Shown piece by piece: positions 24,683-32,864 of a DNA stretch of 58,374 nucleotides. Made by a program: the position numbers and the translations under genes. The notes below the pieces were generated by a model, which worked only from the letters and a program-made list of their open reading frames with translations, was not told the DNA's origin and did not search any database. The stretch is taken from assembly GCA_002433075.1 (NCBI GenBank), contig DJHM01000035.1, positions 16,047 to 74,420 on the forward strand. Direction: 5' to 3'. Positions within the stretch are counted from its first letter, which is position 1. The number at the start of each line of letters is the position of its first letter. Origin of the DNA: Latescibacteria bacterium UBA6620. Its GTDB lineage: Bacteria; Latescibacterota; UBA2968.

Positions 24683-25450
24683 ATGCAGCAAGAAGTCTAC
24701 GGTTACTGGCTTCCGCTCAACGTCTCTGCCCACGGCGAAGTCATCGACCAGCTGATCAACGTACTTCACGTGTTCATGCTGGCGTTGTTCGTGGGGTGGG
24801 GCGTTTTCTTCATTCATTGCCTTATTCGTTATCGCAGTGGGGCCAACCCGACTGCGACCTACGATCCGATCAAAGCCAAGCTCTCCAAATACGTGGAAAT
24901 ATTCGTGGTGGTCTTCGAGGCGTTCCTGCTCGTTGGCCTGTCGATGCCTGTCTGGTCGCAATTCAAGGCCGACCTGCCTGCAGAGTCTGAGGCGGTCGAG
25001 ATCCACGTGATGGCAGAACAGTTCGCTTGGAACGTCCATTACCCCGGTGCCGATGGCGTCTTCGGCAGGAAGGCGCCTCAATTCGTGACGCCCGAGAACC
25101 TGTTGGGTCTCGACCCTGACGACACGAACGGCAAGGACGACTTCAACTCGATCAACAACCTGCACGTGCCTGTGAACCGGCCGATCCTGATCAGGCTGAC
25201 GTCCAAGGACGTGATCCACAGCTTCAAGGTTCCCGTGCTGCGGCTGACGCAGGACGCGATTCCAGGTCAGGAGATCCCGTTCTGGTTCGAGGCGACGAAG
25301 ACCGGCGGGTTCGACATCGCGTGCGCGCAATTGTGCGGCCTCGGGCACTATCGCATGCGTGGACAGCTCAACATTCAAACCCAAGCCGACTTCGAAGCCT
25401 GGCTGGCCGAACAGGTTGAAGAAGAGGATGACGGCGGCTTCGCCTTCTAA
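24683..25450 (+). CDS. coxB: Cytochrome c oxidase subunit II
   Basis: A 255-residue subunit with two membrane helices (about 24-48 and 70-92) and a periplasmic CuA domain. The CuA ligands are complete: His179, Cys214, Cys218, His222 and Met225; the aromatic entry motif E-Q-F-A-W is at 112-116. There is no fused cytochrome c domain, unlike caa3 oxidases, so it needs a separate donor such as the upstream cupredoxin or octahaem cytochrome. ATG at 24683 follows GGGAGG. First gene of the oxidase operon. Confidence 0.96.
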   Translation: MQQEVYGYWLPLNVSAHGEVIDQLINVLHVFMLALFVGWGVFFIHCLIRYRSGANPTATYDPIKAKLSKYVEIFVVVFEAFLLVGLSMPVWSQFKADLPAESEAVEIHVMAEQFAWNVHYPGADGVFGRKAPQFVTPENLLGLDPDDTNGKDDFNSINNLHVPVNRPILIRLTSKDVIHSFKVPVLRLTQDAIPGQEIPFWFEATKTGGFDIACAQLCGLGHYRMRGQLNIQTQADFEAWLAEQVEEEDDGGFAF

Positions 25451-25461
25451 GGAGACTTTGG

Positions 25462-27213
25462 ATGAGTGCCGAACACGATCATCACTCGGAGGCGCACGGT
25501 CATCACGAGCAGTCCTTCGTTCAAAAATACGTGTTCTCTGTCGATCACAAGGTGATCGGAATCCAGTACACCATCAGCGCGCTGTTCTTCCTGTTGTTCG
25601 GATTCTGCCTGATGATGATGATGCGCTGGCAGCTGGCGTACCCGGGCGAAGCTTTGCCGCTGATTGGAACCTGGTTCAGCGAAGCCAACATGCCCGGCGG
25701 CGTGATGGTGCCCGAGTTCTACAACCAACTCGGGGCCATGCACGGAACGATTATGGTGTTTATGGGGGTCGTTCCTCTGGCGGTCGGCGGTTTCGGGAAC
25801 TACGTGCTTCCGCTCCAGATCGGGGCGCCCGATATGGCGTTTCCGAAATTAAACATGGCCAGCTTCTGGGTCTTTCTGCCTGGTGGCGTGATTATGCTGG
25901 CAAGTTTCTTTGTGGAAGGTGGAGCCGCGCAGTCCGGCTGGACCTCCTATGCGCCGTTGGCGAACATCGCTCCAGCGGGCCAGACCTGGTGGCTGGTGGG
26001 GATGATCTTCCTGATCACGTCTTCGCTGCTGGGTTCGATCAACTTCATTGTGACGACGGTTCAGCTCCGGGCAGAGGGGCTTTCGTATTTCCGGCTGCCC
26101 TTCTTTGTGTGGGCGCAGTTTGTGACGTCTTTCCTGCTCCTTCTGGCGTTTCCGCCTCTCGAAGCAGCCGGCATCCTTCAGCTGATGGATCGCGTGGCCG
26201 GCACGAGCTTCTTTCTGCCGGCCGGACTGGTGATTACCGGGCAGCCTCTTGAGGTGGCCGGTGGCGGAAGCCCGCTTCTGTGGCAGCATCTGTTCTGGTT
26301 CCTCGCCCATCCCGAGGTCTACGTGTTGATTCTGCCCGCGATGGGGATCGTCTCGGAGATCGTGGCCAACAACACCCGGCGACCCCTGTGGGGCTATAGA
26401 ACTCTCGTCTATTCGGTCATTTTCCTTGGCTTCATGTCCTTCATCGTCTGGGCGCACCATATGTTCATGACGGGAATGGGCACGGCGATGAGCACCTTCT
26501 TCCAGGCGACGACGATGATCATCTCGATTCCTTCGGTGATCATCCTGACCGCCCTGGCCCTCTCGTTCCACGGTGGGTCGATTCGCTTCAACACTCCTAT
26601 GCTGTTCGCCCTGACGTTCATCCCGATGTTCGCGATCGGAGGTCTGACAGGGTTGCCTCTAGGCTTGACGGCGGCAGACCTGCATCTGCACGACACCTAC
26701 TATGTGATCGGACATTTCCACTACGTGGTCGCTCCCGGGACGGTCTTCGCCCTGCTTGCGGGGATCTACTACTGGTTCCCGAAGGTGACGGGTCGCAAGA
26801 TGAGCGAGGGGTTGGGCAAGATTCACTTCTGGCTGTCCCTGATTGGAATGAACGTGGTGTTTATGCCGATGTTCTCGATCGGGATGGCGGGTGTCTCTCG
26901 GCGACTCTACGATCAGACACAATACGCCTACGGGGCCCAGGTTCAGGAGTTGACGATTATCGGATCCTACGGCGCGTGGTTGCTTGGGGTGGCGCAGATC
27001 TTCTTCATCATCAACCTCATCAAGAGCATCAGGGGAGGGGAGAAGGTGGAGTCGGACAATCCCTGGCAGGCAACGACGCTCGAATGGGCGACACCCACCC
27101 CGCCACCCCACGGAAACTTTACCGAAGTGCCAAAAGTTTACCGCGACCCCTACGAGTACAGTGTGCCGGGGGCCAAGAGCGATTTCACCCCCCAATTCTC
27201 GGAGGAGGGCTAA
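25462..27213 (+). CDS. coxA: Cytochrome c oxidase subunit I, K-channel lysine absent
   Basis: A 583-residue haem-copper oxidase with about 12 helices. Low-spin haem ligands His94 and His420, CuB ligands His283, His332 and His333, haem a3 ligand His418, and the cross-linked Tyr287 in H-P-E-V-Y are all present, as is the D-channel Asp124 and Asn131 (P-D-M-A-F-P-K-L-N). Where A-type enzymes have P-T-G-V/I-K (lysine of the K channel) this protein has P-S-V-I-I (357-361), so that lysine is Ile. It has A-H-P-E-V-Y for G-H-P-E-V-Y, and about 13 extra residues before the A-G-G-G-S-P loop (near 253-266). The N-terminus is His-rich (residues 5-15). Active enzyme is likely. Confidence 0.96.
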   Translation: MSAEHDHHSEAHGHHEQSFVQKYVFSVDHKVIGIQYTISALFFLLFGFCLMMMMRWQLAYPGEALPLIGTWFSEANMPGGVMVPEFYNQLGAMHGTIMVFMGVVPLAVGGFGNYVLPLQIGAPDMAFPKLNMASFWVFLPGGVIMLASFFVEGGAAQSGWTSYAPLANIAPAGQTWWLVGMIFLITSSLLGSINFIVTTVQLRAEGLSYFRLPFFVWAQFVTSFLLLLAFPPLEAAGILQLMDRVAGTSFFLPAGLVITGQPLEVAGGGSPLLWQHLFWFLAHPEVYVLILPAMGIVSEIVANNTRRPLWGYRTLVYSVIFLGFMSFIVWAHHMFMTGMGTAMSTFFQATTMIISIPSVIILTALALSFHGGSIRFNTPMLFALTFIPMFAIGGLTGLPLGLTAADLHLHDTYYVIGHFHYVVAPGTVFALLAGIYYWFPKVTGRKMSEGLGKIHFWLSLIGMNVVFMPMFSIGMAGVSRRLYDQTQYAYGAQVQELTIIGSYGAWLLGVAQIFFIINLIKSIRGGEKVESDNPWQATTLEWATPTPPPHGNFTEVPKVYRDPYEYSVPGAKSDFTPQFSEEG

Positions 27214-27216
27214 GCG

Positions 27217-27810
27217 ATGGACGAAATCCCCTATGATGTAAAGCCCCATCCGGTCACCGGGGTTTACAACGCGAAGCTGGGGATCTGGCTGTTCCTAGCT
27301 TCCGAAGTCATGCTGTTTGGTGCGCTGTTCTCGTCCTACGTGCTCCTGCGCGTGGGTGCCGATACGTGGCCGCACGGTTACGATCTTCTGAACGTGCAGC
27401 TGGCGACATTGAACACAGCGGTTCTGATCGGTTCCTCCGTCACGGTCGTGATGGCGTGGGCCTCCCTGAAACTGAACGACCTGAGCAAAGCCAAGGTCTG
27501 GCTGTGGTTGACGGTGGTACTCGCGGGGGTGTTCCTGGTCGTCAAGGCCTTCGAATATGGCGCAAAGTTCGAGCATCACATTAGCCCAGCGACGGACAAC
27601 TTTTATGCGACGTACTTCACGATCACTGGTCTTCACGGCCTTCACGTGATCGGGGGCATCATCGCGTTCCTGGTCCTTCTGATCCGCGGGGACAAGATGT
27701 GGCAGGATGATTCGGAGCATTTCACGAACCGTGTCGAGTGCTGCGGTCTCTACTGGCACTTTGTCGATCTGGTCTGGATTTTCCTGTTCCCGACACTCTA
27801 TTTGCTGTGA
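27217..27810 (+). CDS. coxC: Cytochrome c oxidase subunit III
   Basis: A 197-residue, five-helix subunit III of the short bacterial kind. Signatures are W-L-F-L-A-S-E-V-M-L-F at about 24-34, L-H-G-L-H-V near 137-142 and the C-terminal G-L-Y-W-H-F-V-D-L-V-W-I-F-L-F-P. It stabilises subunit I and supports proton uptake. The start lies three bases after the coxA stop. Confidence 0.95.
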   Translation: MDEIPYDVKPHPVTGVYNAKLGIWLFLASEVMLFGALFSSYVLLRVGADTWPHGYDLLNVQLATLNTAVLIGSSVTVVMAWASLKLNDLSKAKVWLWLTVVLAGVFLVVKAFEYGAKFEHHISPATDNFYATYFTITGLHGLHVIGGIIAFLVLLIRGDKMWQDDSEHFTNRVECCGLYWHFVDLVWIFLFPTLYLL

Positions 27811-27820
27811 GGTAATCGAG

Positions 27821-28123
27821 ATGGCTGAAAGCGCTGAAGAGATCAGACACCACATCGCCGTCTACAAGAAGGTGGGACTGGCGCTGGCGGCCCTGACAGT
27901 TGTGACGGTGGCCGCTTCGTACCTTCACATCGACTCTGTCGCCATGACGGTCACGATCGCTCTGTTCATCGCATCCATCAAAGGCGCACTCGTGGCGTGC
28001 TATTTCATGCACCTGATCGACGAGCGAGCGATCATCTACTGGGTGCTGATCATTACGGCGGTTTTTTTCCTCGTGTTGATGTTCGTGCCGTTGTTGAGCG
28101 AAGCCGATTCGGTAGGGATCTGA
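27821..28123 (+). CDS. coxD: Cytochrome c oxidase subunit IV (prokaryotic type)
   Basis: A 100-residue protein with three membrane helices (about 20-37, 43-66, 72-93) and the conserved K-G-A-L-V-A-C-Y-F-M-H-L of the small fourth subunit of bacterial quinol and cytochrome oxidases. It is not catalytic and helps assembly around CuB. ATG at 27821 follows GAGG; the longer open frame upstream lies within coxC. Confidence 0.88.
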   Translation: MAESAEEIRHHIAVYKKVGLALAALTVVTVAASYLHIDSVAMTVTIALFIASIKGALVACYFMHLIDERAIIYWVLIITAVFFLVLMFVPLLSEADSVGI

Positions 28124-28126
28124 AGC

Positions 28127-28333
28127 GTGGGTTTGAAAGCCTTCCACATCGCCTTCGTCCTGGTGGCGGGTATCTTCCTTCTCGGTTTCGGGATCTGGGC
28201 GTGGCAAATGTTCACGAACTGGGGTGACGGCACCATGCTGGCGATGAGCGTATTTTCTTTCGGACTTTTCGCTGTCCTGATCGCCTACGGCCTGTGGTTT
28301 TACCGCAAGGTCAAGGGTTGGGGCTACCTCTGA
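28127..28333 (+). CDS. Small two-helix membrane protein of cox operon
   Basis: A 68-residue protein beginning with GTG three bases after coxD stops. It has two hydrophobic helices (about 6-27 and 39-59) with W-A-W-Q-M-F between, and a basic C-terminus (Y-R-K-V-K-G-W-G-Y-L). Its last base is shared with the next gene's ATG. I do not recognise a named family. Position suggests an oxidase accessory or assembly factor (inference). Confidence 0.75.
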   Translation: MGLKAFHIAFVLVAGIFLLGFGIWAWQMFTNWGDGTMLAMSVFSFGLFAVLIAYGLWFYRKVKGWGYL

Positions 28334-28584
28334 TGATACGCCTCTGGACGGTTCCCGCACTACTGGTGATTCTTGCATCCGATGCGATCGCCTGCGCGGT
28401 CTGTTTCGGGGATCCAAACTCCTCGATGGTCAAGGGTGCCGAAGCGGGAATCCTGGTGCTTCTCGGTGTGATCGGTACGCTTCTGCTGTCGATTATCGGT
28501 GTCATCGCCTTCTGGGCGATTCGAGCGAAGCGGCTGAGTGAGGCGCAGAACGCGGTGCCCTTTCCGGCCCACGGCCGGCCCTGA
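28333..28584 (+). CDS. Small conserved membrane protein with ACAVCFGDPNS motif
   Basis: An 83-residue protein: an N-terminal hydrophobic signal-like stretch (1-19), the sequence A-C-A-V-C-F-G-D-P-N-S (20-30), then a second helix (about 38-62) and a basic tail. The paired cysteines in C-x2-C would face the periplasm just after the first helix. I recall similar CFGDPNS-type small proteins beside cox and ctaA genes in other phyla, without a known function; copper or haem handling is a guess. ATG at 28333 overlaps the previous stop by one base. Confidence 0.75.
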   Translation: MIRLWTVPALLVILASDAIACAVCFGDPNSSMVKGAEAGILVLLGVIGTLLLSIIGVIAFWAIRAKRLSEAQNAVPFPAHGRP

Positions 28585-28593
28585 TATCCGTCG

Positions 28594-29583
28594 ATGATGC
28601 GCCCGTGGTTGCATCGCTTTGCCTGGTTCACGGCAGGGTGCACGTTCGTGTTAATTGTCGCGGGCGGTCTTGTTACAAGCACAGGCTCCGGGCTATCCGT
28701 CCCGGACTGGCCTCTTTCGTATGGCACGTTGATGCCGCCCATGGTGGCCGGAATTTTCTATGAGCACGGCCACAGAATGATCGCGAGCTTCGTGGGGCTC
28801 CTGACTGTGTGCCTGGCTGTCTGGGTCTGGCGAGTCGAGCCGCGACGGTGGGTGCGACTCCTGTCGCTGGCGGCGCTGGTCGCGGTTGTCGTGCAAGGGA
28901 TTATAGGTGGTTTGACCGTGATCTATCTGTTGCCGACCGCACTGTCTGTGACGCACGCGTGTCTGGCCCAGACGTTTTTCTGCGCGACGCTGGTGCTGGC
29001 ACTCGCACTCCGTCCCGGAGGGCAGGATCTGACGTCGGCGGAGTCCGAGGCCGCCGCCCGCGTTCGGAAGCCCGCGCTTATTCTGTTCGTCGTGATCTAC
29101 GTTCAACTGATCCTCGGTGCGCTGGTCCGCCATACAGAGGCGGGGCTGGCGATTCCGGACTTTCCTCTTTCGTTCGGGCACCTCTTTCCGCCGTTGTCGG
29201 AATTGTCGACGAATCCCAATGCTCCCTATCCGATACCCCTCGCCGAACTCAAGAGACGCGTGATGACGCACTACCTCCATCGGGTCTGGGCAGTAGCGGC
29301 AACCGGTGTCGTTTTCTGGTTCGCCTGGTGCGTCATTCGTCGAGCTTCGGAAGTGGCTGGCCTGGTTCAACTCGCGACGTCCCTCGTTGCGCTGGTCGTG
29401 GTCCAGGTTCTCCTGGGCGCTTCCGTCGTGTGGAGTCAGAAGGGGGTTGCGATCACCACGGCGCACGTGGCAGTCGGTGCGGCCATCCTCGGGACCTGTG
29501 CGGTGGCGGTGGCGATGAGCCGGGGGTGGGTGCCCGTCTCTTCGTCTTCAGCACGGATGCCCCTGGGGGAGCCTGCGAGTTGA
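28594..29583 (+). CDS. ctaA: Haem A synthase
   Basis: A 329-residue, eight-helix COX15/CtaA protein that oxidises the C8 methyl of haem O to give haem A. Typical are G-G-L-V-T-S-T-G-S-G-L-S-V-P-D-W-P in the first half and its counterpart L-V-R-H-T-E-A-G-L-A-I-P-D-F-P in the second, with histidines E-H-G-H-R, V-T-H-A, H-Y-L-H-R and T-A-H-V as haem ligands. Its stop overlaps the ctaB start (TTGA). Required for the aa3-type oxidase encoded upstream. An ATG at 28597 is an equally possible start. Confidence 0.95.
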   Translation: MMRPWLHRFAWFTAGCTFVLIVAGGLVTSTGSGLSVPDWPLSYGTLMPPMVAGIFYEHGHRMIASFVGLLTVCLAVWVWRVEPRRWVRLLSLAALVAVVVQGIIGGLTVIYLLPTALSVTHACLAQTFFCATLVLALALRPGGQDLTSAESEAAARVRKPALILFVVIYVQLILGALVRHTEAGLAIPDFPLSFGHLFPPLSELSTNPNAPYPIPLAELKRRVMTHYLHRVWAVAATGVVFWFAWCVIRRASEVAGLVQLATSLVALVVVQVLLGASVVWSQKGVAITTAHVAVGAAILGTCAVAVAMSRGWVPVSSSSARMPLGEPAS

Positions 29584-30467
29584 AGTCAGACGTTGTCACC
29601 AGCGACTCCGGATCCCTCCTCAGGGATTTCGCCGAATTGACGAAGGCCCGGATCGGTCTGTTCGTCGTCGTGAGCACGCTCGTGGGTTACGTAGCGGGTA
29701 CGGAAGTGGTGTTCGACGCCCTTCGGCTTGTTCACACGCTACTGGCTACCTTCCTCGTGGCATCGGGAGCGGCCGCGCTGAATCAGGTTCTGGAATGCGA
29801 TCAGGATGCGCGGATGCGTCGCACGGCGGATCGCCCCCTTCCTGCGGGGCGGCTGCATCCTGACCAGGCCTATTTTTTCGGTTTGCTGATGCTGGGTGGG
29901 GGGATCGTCTACCTCGTGGGGTGGGTCAACTGGCTGACGGCAGGGATGGCCGCCCTCACTGGTGTCGTCTACCTCCTCTGCTACACACCTCTGAAGAGGC
30001 GAACGGTACACAACACGCTGGTTGGCGCGATCGCGGGTGCACTGCCCCCGGTGGGTGGGTGGACCGCGGCGACAGGGAGCCTCGGGTGGGAGGCCCTGAT
30101 TCTGTTCTCGATTCTGTTCATCTGGCAATTCCCACACTTTTATGCGATCGCCTGGATGTATCGTGAGGACTACGCCCGCGGGGGATATCGAATGATGTCT
30201 CTGGATGATGCCCGTGGCGATCGGACAGCGCTCCGCGTCTTACTCCACTGTTTGCTTCTGTTGCCCCTCGGGTTGTTGCCATCGCTGGTTGGTATGACAG
30301 GTACCACCTACTTTTACACAGCCTTCGTATTGGGCGGGATCCTGATCGGGATCGGCTATGCATTCTTCCGAACTCGATCGGATCATCAGGCGCGTCGTCT
30401 GATGCATTCTACGCTGGTTTACTTGCCGGTCCTGTGGGTTGTCATGATGTTCGACCGTTTGCCTTGA
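29580..30467 (+). CDS. ctaB: Haem O synthase (protohaem IX farnesyltransferase)
   Basis: A 295-residue UbiA-family prenyltransferase with about eight helices. The Mg-diphosphate motifs are N-Q-V-L-E-C-D-Q-D-A-R-M-R-R-T (first Asp-rich site) and the second at E-D-Y-A-R-G-G-Y-R-M-M; Y-T-P-L-K-R-R-T and W-Q-F-P-H-F are also characteristic. The start TTG at 29580 overlaps the ctaA stop and has GGGGAG about nine bases upstream; the frame is open further back but only within ctaA. Confidence 0.95.
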   Translation: MKSDVVTSDSGSLLRDFAELTKARIGLFVVVSTLVGYVAGTEVVFDALRLVHTLLATFLVASGAAALNQVLECDQDARMRRTADRPLPAGRLHPDQAYFFGLLMLGGGIVYLVGWVNWLTAGMAALTGVVYLLCYTPLKRRTVHNTLVGAIAGALPPVGGWTAATGSLGWEALILFSILFIWQFPHFYAIAWMYREDYARGGYRMMSLDDARGDRTALRVLLHCLLLLPLGLLPSLVGMTGTTYFYTAFVLGGILIGIGYAFFRTRSDHQARRLMHSTLVYLPVLWVVMMFDRLP

Positions 30468-30536
30468 TGACCCCGCGACGGCGAACGTGTCTTGAGGTGA
30501 TGGGCCTGGCCCGTCGCCTTTTCTGTTTAAGGTGAG

Positions 30537-31475
30537 ATGACCGACGCCATATACATCGAAGATCTGAGCTACTCCTACGACGACCATCCGGCGCTGAATG
30601 AGGTGGGGTTGTCGGTCCGGAAGGGGGAGATCTATGGTCTGCTGGGCCCGAATGGCGGCGGCAAGACAACCCTGTTCCGGATCCTCTCGACACATACGCG
30701 ACCTCAGTCGGGGGTTGTTCGAATCCTGGGTTCGGATGTCACATCCCAGGCGAACGAGATCCGCCGGCAGGTGGGCGTCGTGTTCCAGCACCCCGGGCTG
30801 GATCCCAAGCTGCGGGTAGGGGAGAACCTCCGTCATCACGGCTGGCTCTACGGTCTTGCCGGACGCTTACTGGAGGCCCGAATAGAAGATCTGCTGAGGG
30901 CATTTCGGATCGAGGATCGCCGGTCGGATCTCGTGGAGACCTTGTCTGGCGGCCTCCAGAGACGAGTTGAATTGGCCAAATCAATGATCCACTCTCCCGA
31001 GTTGCTGATATTCGACGAGCCCTCGACGGGTCTGGATCCAGGCGCACGATTGACCTTCTGGAAGGATCTGGAGCGCCTTCGTTCTGATGACGGCGTGACA
31101 GTGGTTCTAACGACGCACTTCCTGGAAGAAGCGGAACGGTGCGATCGTATCGGACTGATGTCGCAGGGTCAGGTGATCGCGGAGGGGACCCCGTTCGATC
31201 TTAGGAAGGGCTTGGGTGAGAAGGTGTTGTCGATTCGGGCCAGGGACCCCGAAACGCTTCGAGACGCGCTGGCAGAAGACGTCGGAATTGAAGGCACGGT
31301 TGTCGAGGGTGTCATTCGCATCCCCGATGTCGACGACGACGACGACCGGGTGGCAGAGGTCTATCGCCGCTTTTCGGACCGGATCGATTCGGTGACCCTA
31401 GCAAGGCCGACGCTGGAGGATGTGTTCGTTGCGAAGACGGGTCGGGGATTCGAAGTCGGGGGCAACGATGGCTGA
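30537..31475 (+). CDS. ABC transporter ATP-binding protein
   Basis: A 312-residue ABC-2-type ATPase: Walker A G-P-N-G-G-G-K-T-T (37-45), signature L-S-G-G-L-Q-R-R (136-143), Walker B L-L-I-F-D-E-P (156-162), H-loop T-T-H-F (about 192). The C-terminal 100 residues, with an Asp-rich loop near 265, resemble the regulatory extension of drug, copper or Na+ exporters (CcmA/NatA/NosF-like). ATG follows AAGGTGAG. Overlaps its permease gene by 8 bases. Substrate unknown; position between ctaB and a Sco-like gene hints at haem, copper or oxidase assembly. Confidence 0.92.
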   Translation: MTDAIYIEDLSYSYDDHPALNEVGLSVRKGEIYGLLGPNGGGKTTLFRILSTHTRPQSGVVRILGSDVTSQANEIRRQVGVVFQHPGLDPKLRVGENLRHHGWLYGLAGRLLEARIEDLLRAFRIEDRRSDLVETLSGGLQRRVELAKSMIHSPELLIFDEPSTGLDPGARLTFWKDLERLRSDDGVTVVLTTHFLEEAERCDRIGLMSQGQVIAEGTPFDLRKGLGEKVLSIRARDPETLRDALAEDVGIEGTVVEGVIRIPDVDDDDDRVAEVYRRFSDRIDSVTLARPTLEDVFVAKTGRGFEVGGNDG

Positions 31476-32247
31476 GGCGGTAGGATTTGTACTGCCAACG
31501 TACTCCCTGTGGCGCAGGGAGATCATTCGGTTCGTACGGGATCGAAGCCGGCTCTACGGTTCAATTCTCCAGCCTGCCGTGCTCTGGATCCTGATGGGGT
31601 CCGGACTGCGGGGTTCGTTCGTGCCGCTTGGCGGAGGGGATTACCTGGCCTACATCTACCCCGGAACTCTGATGCTGATCCTGCTATTCACAGCCATCTT
31701 CTCAACGATCTCGGTCGTCGAGGATCGGCGTGAGGGCTTTCTGCAGGGGGTTCTTGTTTCTCCGATTTCCTCCACCAGTGTGGCACTTGGGAAAATCGCG
31801 GGAGGCACGACGATGGCTGTGGGCGAGGGTCTGCTGTTTCTTGTGATCGCTCCGTTCGTGGGGTTCAGCCTGGATGTACAGACAGCCGTCAGGACCGTGG
31901 TCGTACTCGTCGCGGTGGGTGTGGGGATGACGGGGTTGGGGTTCAGGATCGCCTGGGGGATGTCGTCGACGGCAGGATTTCACGCGGTGATGAACCTGTT
32001 GCTCTTGCCGATGTGGCTGCTGTCGGGAGCGTTCTTTCCGCTGGTGGGTGTTCCTGTATGGCTCGAGTGGGTGATGCGGATCAATCCGATGACGTATGCG
32101 ATGGCAACGCTCCGCTGGGCGATGGACGGGGACAACGCGATGGTAGATGGACTGCCGGATCCGGGCGTGTGTGCGGTGGTCACTGCCGGCTTCTCGATGG
32201 CGATGGTGGGATGGTCTATTTACGTAGTGGGGAGACGTCCAACGTGA
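31468..32247 (+). CDS. ABC-2 type permease
   Basis: A 259-residue membrane protein with six helices of the ABC-2 family. Features are the N-terminal R-R-E-I-I-R-F-V-R-D-R-S-R amphipathic entry, E-D-R-R-E-G-F-L-Q-G-V-L-V-S-P coupling helix (about 88-102) and the C-terminal L-L-S-G-A-F-F-P-L motif. The ATG at 31468 overlaps the ATPase stop. Together they would make a 2+2 exporter. It overlaps the Sco-like gene by four bases (GTGA), so all three are coupled. Confidence 0.9.
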   Translation: MAEAVGFVLPTYSLWRREIIRFVRDRSRLYGSILQPAVLWILMGSGLRGSFVPLGGGDYLAYIYPGTLMLILLFTAIFSTISVVEDRREGFLQGVLVSPISSTSVALGKIAGGTTMAVGEGLLFLVIAPFVGFSLDVQTAVRTVVVLVAVGVGMTGLGFRIAWGMSSTAGFHAVMNLLLLPMWLLSGAFFPLVGVPVWLEWVMRINPMTYAMATLRWAMDGDNAMVDGLPDPGVCAVVTAGFSMAMVGWSIYVVGRRPT

Positions 32248-32864
32248 ACGACCGCGATCCTCGGCGCACCGTCGTGGCGCTTTTTGCCGGCGCTTTCGTG
32301 CTGTTCCTGATCGTCACGGCACTCATGTTTCGTCACGAAATCGAGGGCATCCGATCTGCGAAAGCCGATCGGGCCTCGCAGGTTCGGGAGATACCCGATT
32401 TCCGGCTTACGGATCAGGCGGGGAAGGAAGTGCGTCGTCGCGACCTGGTCGGGAACGTCTGGATCGCGGGACTCGTATCGACGTCGGGGGGCGAAACGGC
32501 CACCGTCGAGGCGATGGAGAAAATCGTCGAGCGTCTTGCGACCGTTCCGGGATTCCGTGCGGTGCTGGTCACAACACGCCCGGAGCTGGATACCGCGGAA
32601 CATCTGGCCAAGTATGTGGCCGCACGGCCACATCCACACGTATGGGTAGCGCTTACGGGGGAGCCGGCCCGTGTTGCGGACCTCGCCCGGATCGGATTGG
32701 GCGCGGCCGTACGTTTCGTGGAGGATGTTCCGAGGATCGAGGGGGGTGACGGCGTGGGAATCGTCGATCGGAAAGGTCGATTGAGGGCGACACTGGATGT
32801 GAACGAAGACCGATTTGTGGAGGGGGCCCTGACGGCGATCAAACACGCGCTGGCCGAGCGCTGA
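32244..32864 (+). CDS. Sco-like thioredoxin-fold protein lacking copper ligands
   Basis: A 206-residue protein with an N-terminal membrane anchor (about 9-29) and a thioredoxin-like domain. The lead-in I-P-D-F-R-L-T-D-Q-A-G-K-E-V-R-R-R-D-L (50-68) is that of SCO1/SenC copper chaperones. The copper site C-x3-C is replaced by S-T-S-G-G-E (79-84), and the usual later histidine before the V/L-I-D strand is G-V-G-I-V-D. So it cannot bind copper the way Sco does. It may be a structural or redox-dead assembly factor. Its stop abuts the convergent regulator remnant with no gap. Start GTG overlaps the permease. Confidence 0.78.
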   Translation: MNDRDPRRTVVALFAGAFVLFLIVTALMFRHEIEGIRSAKADRASQVREIPDFRLTDQAGKEVRRRDLVGNVWIAGLVSTSGGETATVEAMEKIVERLATVPGFRAVLVTTRPELDTAEHLAKYVAARPHPHVWVALTGEPARVADLARIGLGAAVRFVEDVPRIEGGDGVGIVDRKGRLRATLDVNEDRFVEGALTAIKHALAER

